Positions 1 through 6,005 of a stretch of 7,859 bases of DNA are shown one piece after another; the stretch's first letter is position 1, and each line of letters starts with the position of its first letter. Source of the stretch: an uncultured Cryomorphaceae bacterium (GTDB lineage Bacteria > Bacteroidota > Bacteroidia > Flavobacteriales > Schleiferiaceae); the NCBI GenBank assembly GCA_937900215.1, contig CALCFH010000424.1, forward strand, positions 1 through 7,859. The letters are read 5' to 3'. A program made the position numbers and the translations under genes. Below the pieces are notes generated by a model, which saw nothing but the letters and a program-made list of their open reading frames with translations, did no database searches and was not told where the DNA came from.

Positions 1-995
1 GGCTTGAGCATTTGCAGCAAGGACTCTTGAAAACACCTCTAAATCCAGACACCACTTTTTCAGACGATCCGCTGAGAATGATGCGCGCAATTCGCTTTGC
101 CAATCAATTGGATTTTTCAATCGATGACGAGGCCATTTCTGCAATACAGAGAAATGCCCATAGATTGGAAATTCTGAGTGCAGAACGCATTACCGAAGAA
201 TTGATGAAAATTATGCGCTGCCAAAAACCGAGTGTCGGATTAGGCCTGCTGTATGAGACCCAATTAATTCACATTTTTCTTCCAGAAATTGCTGCATTGC
301 AAGGAGTTGAAGAAATTGAAGGAAAGCTTCATAAAGACAATTTTTACCACACTTTAGAAGTAGTAGACAATGTGGCCTTGGCCTCAGAAAATGTTTGGTT
401 ACGATGGGCAGCCCTGTTGCACGACATCGGTAAACCCGTTGTAAAACGCTTTGATCAGAAGGTTGGATGGACTTTCCATAGCCATGAATTCGTAGGAGGA
501 AAAATGACTCCGGCTATTTTCCGAAGACTAAAACTTCCCTTGGGCGAGCCCTTGCGTTATGTGAAAAAGATTGTTCAACAAAGCTCAAGACCCGTTGTTC
601 TCTCTCAAGAAGAGGTTACCGATTCTGCAGTCAGAAGATTGCTGTTCGATGCTGGAGATGAGTTGGAAGATCTCATGATTTTGTGCGAATCAGATATCAC
701 TACCAAGAATTCGAAGAAAAAATCGCGTTACCTTAAAAACTTCGAAAACGTCAGGCAAAAGCTTAAAGAGGTAGAAGAGTCCGACGCTATTCGCAATTGG
801 CAACCTCCAATCAGTGGTGAGCAGATTATGTCCGTTTTTGGAATTGGTCCAAGCAAAGAAATAGGAATGATAAAAAATGCCATTCGGGAGTCTATTTTAG
901 ATGGTATTATTCCCAATAAAGAAGAGGAAGCATATGAATATATGATTCTAAAAGGAGAAGAATTAGGATTAAAACCAAAAGAACATCATGGTTAA
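1..995 (+). CDS. cca: CCA-adding tRNA nucleotidyltransferase with HD domain, 5'-truncated
   Basis: Adds or repairs the 3' CCA end of tRNAs in the cytoplasm. The frame is open to the window edge (first full codon at 3), so the N-terminal catalytic head with the nucleotidyltransferase DxD site is missing; about 330 residues remain of a family usually near 470. Counting from the first full codon: the class II signature DPLRMMRAIRFA is at 22-33, the ERITEEL helix at 61-67, and the neck/body follows. An HD-type domain comes next, with H116 in NFYH, HDIGKP at 140-145 and HSHE at 159-162, then the family-typical ESDITTKN near 228-235 and an alpha-helical C-terminus. The TTG at 12 is internal, because LEH precedes it in frame and matches family sequence, so it is not the start. 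The stop overlaps the next gene by 8 nt, suggesting translational coupling. HD-bearing bacterial enzymes can have added phosphohydrolase activity; whether this one does is inference. Confidence 0.93.
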   Translation, partial: LEHLQQGLLKTPLNPDTTFSDDPLRMMRAIRFANQLDFSIDDEAISAIQRNAHRLEILSAERITEELMKIMRCQKPSVGLGLLYETQLIHIFLPEIAALQGVEEIEGKLHKDNFYHTLEVVDNVALASENVWLRWAALLHDIGKPVVKRFDQKVGWTFHSHEFVGGKMTPAIFRRLKLPLGEPLRYVKKIVQQSSRPVVLSQEEVTDSAVRRLLFDAGDELEDLMILCESDITTKNSKKKSRYLKNFENVRQKLKEVEESDAIRNWQPPISGEQIMSVFGIGPSKEIGMIKNAIRESILDGIIPNKEEEAYEYMILKGEELGLKPKEHHG

Positions 996-1497
996 AGGAC
1001 ACATCCTTCGCGCTATTCTAAATTCAGAAAAAGATGTCTTCAGAGACATACAAGTTTCTGAAGATATGGGTCTTATTGATTTAAATAAGTTACTTCTGAC
1101 GGTCTTTGATTTAGACGGAGGCGATATGGCTTCCTTCTACTTTTCAGACGATAGTTGGAATGAGGGCGAAGAAATACCGCTCATTGATTTTGAAGGCACC
1201 GGTGCGCGCAGCATGGAAAACTCAACTGTGATTGATCTCTTTCCTAAGAAAGGAAGTCGAGCCATATGGGTCTATGATTTTATTACTATGCAGGCCTTCT
1301 TCATTGAAACTATTAAACTCTCTGAAGTAGATGCTACGGCCAATCCACTAATCTACAGCTTCGGAAGTATGCCTACAGAAGTCGAGGGTGGACTGCATTC
1401 TGATTCTTTTGATGATGATGATGCCGACGATGACTACGACAGCAATGATATTGATGATCTTTTTAACGAATTCGGATTTGACGAGGAGCCATCGTAG
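988..1497 (+). CDS. Small acidic-tailed pRiA4b ORF-3 / IS1096 passenger TnpR-like protein
   Basis: A 169-residue cytoplasmic protein of unknown biochemical function. Residues 1-125 look like the pRiA4b ORF-3-like fold as found in Bacteroidota: an opening strand (HILRAIL), DVFRDIQV at 16-23, the helix DLNKLLLTVFDLDG at 31-44, then MASFYFSDDSWNEGEEIPL at 47-65, and WVYDF at 94-98. The family name comes from plasmid and transposon passenger genes, but nothing nearby looks mobile, so I read it as a resident chromosomal gene. The tail (139-169) holds 16 Asp/Glu in 31 residues, with a run of four GAT codons at 1411-1422. No signal peptide or membrane segment is visible. The ATG at 988 lies inside the end of cca (ATGGTTAA overlap), so it is probably translated by coupling with the tRNA enzyme; that hints at, but does not show, a role near tRNA maturation. 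No Shine-Dalgarno is seen. Confidence 0.85.
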   Translation: MVKGHILRAILNSEKDVFRDIQVSEDMGLIDLNKLLLTVFDLDGGDMASFYFSDDSWNEGEEIPLIDFEGTGARSMENSTVIDLFPKKGSRAIWVYDFITMQAFFIETIKLSEVDATANPLIYSFGSMPTEVEGGLHSDSFDDDDADDDYDSNDIDDLFNEFGFDEEPS

Positions 1498-1504
1498 ATT
1501 TCTT

Positions 1505-1559
1505 TTGCGAATTCCGTATGATCCTTTGGTGTGAGCCTTAATTTTTAATCAATTCGCAA
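1505..1559. repeat. 9-bp perfect inverted repeat in the spacer between the two pRiA4b-like genes
   Basis: TTGCGAATT at 1505-1513 is exactly matched by AATTCGCAA at 1551-1559, separated by 37 bp. It begins 7 bp after the stop of the upstream gene and ends just before the hairpin at 1564-1582. It could form a long-loop stem in the 3' UTR or be a pair of half-sites for a DNA-binding protein. A chance origin is quite possible in AT-rich DNA. Confidence 0.4.
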
Positions 1560-1563
1560 CTGT

Positions 1564-1591
1564 AAGTCGATGGCTTCGACTTTCTCTTTTT
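1564..1591 (+). terminator. Candidate intrinsic terminator after the first pRiA4b-like gene
   Basis: A perfect 7-bp stem, AAGTCGA at 1564-1570 and TCGACTT at 1576-1582, encloses a 5-nt loop. A T-rich tract follows, with five T at 1587-1591. The stem has only three G-C pairs, so termination may be partial. The ATG that would open the longest version of the next gene (1570) sits across this stem, which argues against that start and for the ATG at 1618. Confidence 0.5.
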
Positions 1592-1617
1592 GCTATTTAT
1601 TAAAATTCTATGTTCAA

Positions 1618-2304
1618 ATGCTTCATTCCATTAATACTCTTTTTCAGTTAAAGGTTGAGCTCGCTGATTCCGAACCATTAATCTGGAGGAGATTTTTAAT
1701 AGAGAGCGATCGCAATTTCGAAGAATTGCATGCCACCATTGAACTCGTTATGAACTGGCCTGACTATGCACATTATGGTTTTGAAGAAAGTCATCCGTCT
1801 AAAGGCATTACTGATAGAAAATTAGTTATGGACGACCTCTGGAACTACCACCATAGTCAAGTGAAAATATCGGAGATATTGCATATGGGAACAAAGAATT
1901 TCCATTACTATCATTGTTCTTTCGATTACTGGAAGCACATTGTTCACATTGAAAACATCCTGACCAAAAACAAAAACTCTCGTTATCCTGTCTGCATTGC
2001 GGGAGAAAGAAATTGTCCGCCTGAATTCGCCGAAAGTATAGAATCATTCAACCAGTATATTGAAAATAGAAAAACCACTATCGAGCCTGTTGTGTATTCT
2101 CAAGGAGACGATGATACATATGAAGACTTTGATCCATTGGCCTTCAATATGAGAGAAATAAATATTGAGCTCCAGTATATAGATGAGTATTTCGATCTTG
2201 ATCCGTACCGTATACCTTTAGAGGATTCTGATACCCAAGAAATACCTGAGAATGAAATACTCGAAGAATTTCACAAGCAAGCTCGTAAAGAAGAAAAATC
2301 ATAG
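1618..2304 (+). CDS. Second pRiA4b ORF-3-like family protein, divergent
   Basis: A 228-residue protein whose first ~150 residues carry the plasmid pRiA4b ORF-3-like domain; its function is unknown. From the ATG at 1618: LFQLKVEL at 8-15 and PLIWRRFLI at 20-28 are the classic domain opening, then the helix FEELHATIELVMNW at 34-47, and YPVCIAGERNCPPE at 123-136, the most diagnostic block of the family. The usual YDFGDDWEH segment is degenerate here (HCSFDYWKH, 99-107), keeping only the D, W and H positions. The C-terminal third is acidic and low in recognisable features. I chose 1618 because the conserved domain starts a few residues after it; the frame could open at 1570, but that ATG is inside a hairpin and adds 16 residues with no family match. 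It lies 120 bp after its smaller relative, with a terminator-like hairpin between them, so it may be transcribed separately. The two are related by fold, not by recent duplication. Confidence 0.8.
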   Translation: MLHSINTLFQLKVELADSEPLIWRRFLIESDRNFEELHATIELVMNWPDYAHYGFEESHPSKGITDRKLVMDDLWNYHHSQVKISEILHMGTKNFHYYHCSFDYWKHIVHIENILTKNKNSRYPVCIAGERNCPPEFAESIESFNQYIENRKTTIEPVVYSQGDDDTYEDFDPLAFNMREINIELQYIDEYFDLDPYRIPLEDSDTQEIPENEILEEFHKQARKEEKS

Positions 2305-2404
2305 TTTTTAGTGCTCAAATTCTATTTTTCTTGTAATCCATTTTGCGCTGCTTTATTGAATTATGTGAGCCTCAAACACTTTCTTTCCTTTTCCCTAAGC
2401 AGCA

Positions 2405-2412
2405 TATTTTTG
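2405..2412 (+). promoter_or_regulatory. Candidate Bacteroidota -7 promoter element upstream of acs
   Basis: TATTTTTG matches the TAnnTTTG -7 consensus of the Bacteroidota primary sigma factor. No good TTG -33 partner is visible at the expected distance (the region near 2380 reads TTCTTTCC), so the call rests on one element. If used, transcription would begin around 2418 and give acs a leader of about 150 nt. Apart from this, the spacer 2305-2569 holds no gene I can support. Confidence 0.3.
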
Positions 2413-2569
2413 TGTTTTTCTGATTGATTGCAGAATTTATTTGATTTAATTGATCCATTTCTTTCCAAACACGGAGATAAATTTTAATTTCCCTCACCTT
2501 AGCGCAGCGCCATTTTCTAGCACTGTTCTTAGTGTGAAATGTCAGTTAAAACAGAATTATCATAAACCT

Positions 2570-4468
2570 ATGAGCCATTATCATATTCAATCACTTGAAC
2601 AATATCATGCAGCCCAGGCTGAAAGCAAATCCAATCCAGAGGGTTTTTGGTCTGAAATTGCAAATGAATTTAATTGGAAAAAGCCATGGAATAAAGTCCT
2701 AGATTGGAATTTTACCGACCCAAAAGTCCGCTGGTTTGATGGCGCTAGCCTAAACATTACAGAAAATTGCCTCGATAGGCATTTGGAAGAGCGCGGTAAT
2801 AAATTGGCCATAATATGGGAACCCAATGACCCTAAAGAAAGATATATAAGACTCACATACCGAGAGTTATACGAACAAGTTTGTTCGTACGCCAACGTAT
2901 TAAAGAAGAATGGCGCTAAGAAAGGCGACCGCATCGCACTATATATGCCCATGATACCTGAACTCGCCATTGCCGTTCTTGCATGTGCTCGAATAGGTGC
3001 GGTTCATTCTGTTGTTTTTGCTGGCTTCTCTGCCCATGCGCTTGCAGACAGAATAAACGATGCGCAGGCCTGCATGGTATTAACCTCCGATGGACTATAC
3101 CGAGGAGCCAAAGAAATTCCGGTTAAACGCATTGTAGATGAAGCTCTTGAACTTTGTCATTCTGTTAAAAAAGTAATCGTAACGGAGAGAACCAAATGGG
3201 CAGTTAATATGGAACCTGGCAGAGATGTTTGGCTCCATGAAGAGCTTCCTCTAGTGGATAAGCATTGTCCTGCGGAGGAAATGGATGCAGAAGATCTACT
3301 TTTTATTCTTTATACCTCCGGATCAACCGGTAAACCAAAAGGAGTTGTGCATACTTGTGGCGGCTATATGGTTTATGCTGGATATACTTTTAAAAATGTC
3401 TTTCAGTGCTCAGAGAGCGATGTTTTTTGGTGCACGGCGGATATAGGATGGGTTACTGGGCACTCCTATATCCTTTATGGTCCACTTTTGAATGGCACAA
3501 CCAGCTTGATGTTCGAAGGAGTTCCTTCGTATCCTGACCCGGGACGCTTTTGGCAAATCTGTGATAAGTACGGTGTAAATCAGTTTTATACCGCCCCAAC
3601 TGCCATTCGAGCTCTCATGGCTGCAGGTGAAGATCACGTACTCGCCTATAGTCTAGATTCCTTAAAGCTTATAGGTTCTGTTGGAGAACCCATTAACGAA
3701 GAGGCTTGGCATTGGTACAATATTCATGTCGGCAAAGAAAAGTGCCCCATTGTAGATACTTGGTGGCAAACTGAAACGGGCGGAATTATGATTAGCGGAT
3801 TGGGTTCTATTTCTCCAATGAAACCCAGTCACGCCGGATTTCCATTGCCTGGAATTCATCCTGTTCTATTAGATCAAGAAGGAAAAATACTCGAAGGCAA
3901 TGGGGTTGAAGGATACTTATGTATTGAATTTCCTTGGCCCGGCATCCTGAGAACTACTTACGGAGACCATGAACGCTGCAGACAGACCTACTTTTCAAAT
4001 TACAAGAACTATTATTTCACTGGCGACGGAGCCAAGCGCGATGAAAAAGGAATGTACAGAATAATAGGACGAGTAGACGACGTAATAAACGTTTCTGGGC
4101 ACCGATTTGGGACAGCTGAAATTGAAAATGCCATTAATAAATGCGTTCATGTAGCTGAATCAGCAGTAGTTGGATATCCGCACGACATTAAAGGACAAGG
4201 CATTTATGCCTACGTTATTCTAAGAGATCAAACCGAATTAGTAGAGAACGTTTATGCAGAAATAATAGAATGTGTGGTGGAAGAAATTGGCAGGATTGCC
4301 AAGCCAGATAAGATTCAATTCGTTCCTGGATTACCGAAAACCCGTTCGGGTAAAATTATGCGTAGAATTCTCCGAAAGGTGGCCGAAGGAGATACTTCCA
4401 ACTTGGGTGATACCTCAACTCTTCTAGATCCAGATATTGTAGATTTGATCAAAGATGGGTCGGTTTAA
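2570..4468 (+). CDS. acs: Acetyl-CoA synthetase (acetate-CoA ligase, AMP-forming)
   Basis: Activates acetate with ATP to acetyl-AMP and then transfers the acetyl group to CoA, allowing acetate scavenging in the cytoplasm. From the ATG at 2570 the protein has 632 residues, the usual length. In order: the ACS N-terminal region (IQSLEQYH...NPEGFW), the P-loop-like YTSGSTGKPKG at 248-258, YTAPTAIRAL near 342-351, GSVGEPINEEAW, DTWWQTETGG at 396-405 (W398/W399 in the acetate pocket), TGD with the ribose-binding D486, the hinge region GRVDDVINVSGHRFGTAEIE ending near 519, and the catalytic lysine K595 in KTRSGKIMRR. That lysine is the known acetylation site that switches the enzyme off in other bacteria, so similar control is possible. 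The frame extends upstream to a TTG at 2450, but those 40 residues have no family counterpart. No Shine-Dalgarno precedes the start. It probably forms its own transcription unit, ending at the terminator at 4512. Confidence 0.96.
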   Translation: MSHYHIQSLEQYHAAQAESKSNPEGFWSEIANEFNWKKPWNKVLDWNFTDPKVRWFDGASLNITENCLDRHLEERGNKLAIIWEPNDPKERYIRLTYRELYEQVCSYANVLKKNGAKKGDRIALYMPMIPELAIAVLACARIGAVHSVVFAGFSAHALADRINDAQACMVLTSDGLYRGAKEIPVKRIVDEALELCHSVKKVIVTERTKWAVNMEPGRDVWLHEELPLVDKHCPAEEMDAEDLLFILYTSGSTGKPKGVVHTCGGYMVYAGYTFKNVFQCSESDVFWCTADIGWVTGHSYILYGPLLNGTTSLMFEGVPSYPDPGRFWQICDKYGVNQFYTAPTAIRALMAAGEDHVLAYSLDSLKLIGSVGEPINEEAWHWYNIHVGKEKCPIVDTWWQTETGGIMISGLGSISPMKPSHAGFPLPGIHPVLLDQEGKILEGNGVEGYLCIEFPWPGILRTTYGDHERCRQTYFSNYKNYYFTGDGAKRDEKGMYRIIGRVDDVINVSGHRFGTAEIENAINKCVHVAESAVVGYPHDIKGQGIYAYVILRDQTELVENVYAEIIECVVEEIGRIAKPDKIQFVPGLPKTRSGKIMRRILRKVAEGDTSNLGDTSTLLDPDIVDLIKDGSV

Positions 4469-4511
4469 GCTTCTCTTTTCTTAGAAAGACCTTATTTCAT
4501 AGTGTACTCAT

Positions 4512-4546
4512 CCCCTTTTTTCATTTAGTTGAAAAATGGGGTTTTT
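4512..4546 (+). terminator. Intrinsic terminator after acs
   Basis: The left arm (4512-4523, CCCCTTTTTTCA) pairs with the right arm (4530-4541, TGAAAAATGGGG). All 12 positions pair except one T-T mismatch (4516/4537), around a 6-nt loop, and five T follow at 4542-4546. The G-C clamp at the base and the T tract on the plus strand point to termination of acs. On the minus strand the hairpin is not followed by a T run, so it is not an obvious terminator for the opposing operon. Confidence 0.8.
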
Positions 4547-4565
4547 GAATTCAATCCATCCATCT

Positions 4566-4602
4566 AAAAAAAATAAAAATTTTCAATGGTTTAGTCTATT
4601 GA
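4566..4602 (-). terminator. Weak candidate terminator for the lpx operon
   Basis: Directly after the ABC ATPase stop codon, read on the minus strand, TCAAT (4602-4598) can pair with ATTGA (4587-4583) across a 10-nt loop. Three A and then a long T-rich tract follow (A run at 4566-4579 on the plus strand, broken once). The stem is only 5 bp and mostly A-T, so the call depends mainly on the T tract and the position at a convergent gene junction. Confidence 0.35.
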
Positions 4603-5217
4603 CTATTTTCCCATCTCTATATGCTCCGTACAATAGAATATCTCAGAAGAAATATGGTTCGATCCCACAACTAAAGTTCTATTTCTAAGCTGAGTCTGCA
4701 GCAATTTCTGAAACCAATTAATGCCATTTTGGTCTAGATTTGAAACGGGTTCATCCAGCAAAACCATTTCGGACTCAGAGAGAAGGCATAAGGCCAACTT
4801 TACCCTTTGTTTCATTCCACTAGAAAAATGCTGCAATCTTTTGTCTTTTGCCGCATCCAATCCTATTATCTCAATAACATCTATTGGCTGCAGATTCTGT
4901 TGAAAAGGTCTGAACTTTGCGTGATAGTGCACCAACTCTCTTAAGCTCAACTCTTCTATGAGCTCAACATAAGGCCCAGTGAATGAAACTTTAAAGGGCA
5001 GTTCTTCCGAAGAAAAAACCTTTGACTGTACTCCCAATTCTAAGTTTCCAGAATGAGCTCGCAACGCGCCAATCAGTAGTTTTAACAGCGTTGACTTTCC
5101 AGAGCCATTGCCTCCAACAATGGCAGTACGCGAACCACTAGGTAGATGAAAAGAGAGCTTATTTACAACAATTTGTCTACCGAACTTATGAACTAAATCT
5201 TGGGCTTTAACCCACAT
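4603..5217 (-). CDS. Lone ABC-type ATPase with non-canonical Q-loop, coupled to lpxA
   Basis: A 204-residue ATP-binding cassette subunit; the substrate is unknown. Walker A is GGNGSGKST at 35-43, the signature region is FSSGMKQR at 131-138 (SSGM in place of SGGQ), Walker B is MVLLDE at 151-156, the D-loop is SNLD at 159-162, and the H-loop histidine is H188. The Q-loop position reads SFTGPYVELIEELS (78-91) with no glutamine; the P-Y-x-E-L-I-E-E pattern resembles what I recall from a Bacteroidota ATPase group in which this loop is also altered. It has no membrane segments and no C-terminal regulatory domain, and is shorter than LptB (about 240), so I do not call it LptB. Its ATG overlaps the end of lpxA by 11 nt, so it is almost certainly the last gene of the lipid A operon. 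No permease is present in the window. It may energise a membrane partner encoded elsewhere, or work in the cytoplasm. Confidence 0.88.
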   Translation of the reverse strand: MWVKAQDLVHKFGRQIVVNKLSFHLPSGSRTAIVGGNGSGKSTLLKLLIGALRAHSGNLELGVQSKVFSSEELPFKVSFTGPYVELIEELSLRELVHYHAKFRPFQQNLQPIDVIEIIGLDAAKDKRLQHFSSGMKQRVKLALCLLSESEMVLLDEPVSNLDQNGINWFQKLLQTQLRNRTLVVGSNHISSEIFYCTEHIEMGK

Positions 5218-6001
5218 TCTTAGTGAGCATGAATCCTTTCATTATACCACGCTGAGAATTGCGAATAAATTGGAGAATCTCGTCGCGTTCAGGTGTAGCA
5301 GACAATTCCGTTTCCATGATCTCAATTGCTTGAGTAGTATTGAAATTCTTTTGGAAAAGGATGCGGTATATATTTTGGATTTCATTGATCGTATTCGAAG
5401 AGAAGCCTCTTCTTCTTAGACCAATAGAATTCACTCCAACATACGAAAGCGGTTCTTTGGCAGCTTTCACATAGGGCGGAATATCCTTTCTCACCAAAGA
5501 TCCTCCGGCAATCATAGCATGCGCTCCTATGTGTATGAACTGATGCACAGCGCTCAATCCACCTAAAATTGCCCAATTGTCTATTTCTACATGCCCACCC
5601 AAGGCAACTCCATTTACCAAAATCACGTGATTTCCGATAACGCAATCGTGCGCTACGTGCGCGTAGGCCATAATCAAGCAATGCTTACCAATGACTGTTT
5701 TTCCATTGGCTTTAGTGCCCCTATTAATGGTAACACATTCTCGTATAGTAGTTCCGTCTCCAATAACCGCAAGGCTATCTTCTCCTTCAAATTTCAAATC
5801 TTGTGGAATGGCTGAAATTACAGCGCCTGGAAAAATGCTGCAATTCTTTCCAATGCGCGCACCTTCCATAATTGTAACATTGCTTCCAATCCAAGTGCCT
5901 TCCCCTATCTCAACATTCTTGTGGATGGTGGTAAAAGGTTCAATAACTACCGTATTGGCAATTTTAGCGGAGGGATGTACATAAGCCAGCGGCTGATTCA
6001 T
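5207..6001 (-). CDS. lpxA: UDP-N-acetylglucosamine acyltransferase LpxA
   Basis: Catalyses the first step of lipid A synthesis in the cytoplasm: transfer of a 3-hydroxyacyl chain from ACP to the 3-OH of UDP-GlcNAc. It has 264 residues, the normal length. Residues ~8-185 are hexapeptide repeats of a left-handed beta helix (IGEGTWIGSNVTI and similar), followed by the alpha-helical C-terminus. Diagnostic blocks are QDLKFEGE at 67-74, RECVTINRGT at 87-96, AHVAHDC at 114-120 with catalytic H118 (E. coli H125) and H115 (H122), GGHV with H137 (H144), VHQF with H153 (H160), and LRRRGFS. The position that sets acyl length in E. coli (G173) aligns to G166, also glycine, which fits a long acyl chain; the exact chain is inference. 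It starts 4 bp after the lpxC-fabZ stop with no Shine-Dalgarno, and its end overlaps the ABC ATPase gene. The trimer is the expected active form. Confidence 0.97.
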   Translation of the reverse strand: MNQPLAYVHPSAKIANTVVIEPFTTIHKNVEIGEGTWIGSNVTIMEGARIGKNCSIFPGAVISAIPQDLKFEGEDSLAVIGDGTTIRECVTINRGTKANGKTVIGKHCLIMAYAHVAHDCVIGNHVILVNGVALGGHVEIDNWAILGGLSAVHQFIHIGAHAMIAGGSLVRKDIPPYVKAAKEPLSYVGVNSIGLRRRGFSSNTINEIQNIYRILFQKNFNTTQAIEIMETELSATPERDEILQFIRNSQRGIMKGFMLTKNVG

Positions 6002-6005
6002 ACTA

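Noticed and set aside
988..2304. Mobile element suggested by the 'IS1096 passenger / plasmid pRiA4b' family names
   Set aside because: No transposase, recombinase, flanking terminal inverted repeats or target duplication is visible, and the neighbours are housekeeping genes. The family name is historical.
2291..2332. Hairpin at the end of the second pRiA4b-like gene (AAGAAAAAT / ATTTTTCTT)
   Set aside because: The stem has one G-C pair, a loop of more than 20 nt and overlaps the coding end; it is probably chance in AT-rich sequence.
2501..2512. GCGCAGCGC short palindrome upstream of acs
   Set aside because: A 1-nt centre cannot form a hairpin, and it is too short to call an operator without a second copy.
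2450..2569. N-terminal extension of acs from a TTG start
   Set aside because: The 40 extra residues have no counterpart in acetyl-CoA synthetases, while the ATG at 2570 gives the typical start (MSHYHIQSLEQYH) and length.
4603..5217. Identification of the ATPase as LptB
   Set aside because: It is shorter than LptB, lacks the Q-loop glutamine and the usual LSGGE-type signature; location beside lpxA alone is not enough.
5382..5984. Several open frames overlapping lpxA on both strands (60-100 codons)
   Set aside because: They lie wholly within lpxA, show no recognisable domain, and lpxA is strongly supported by catalytic motifs; they are shadow frames.
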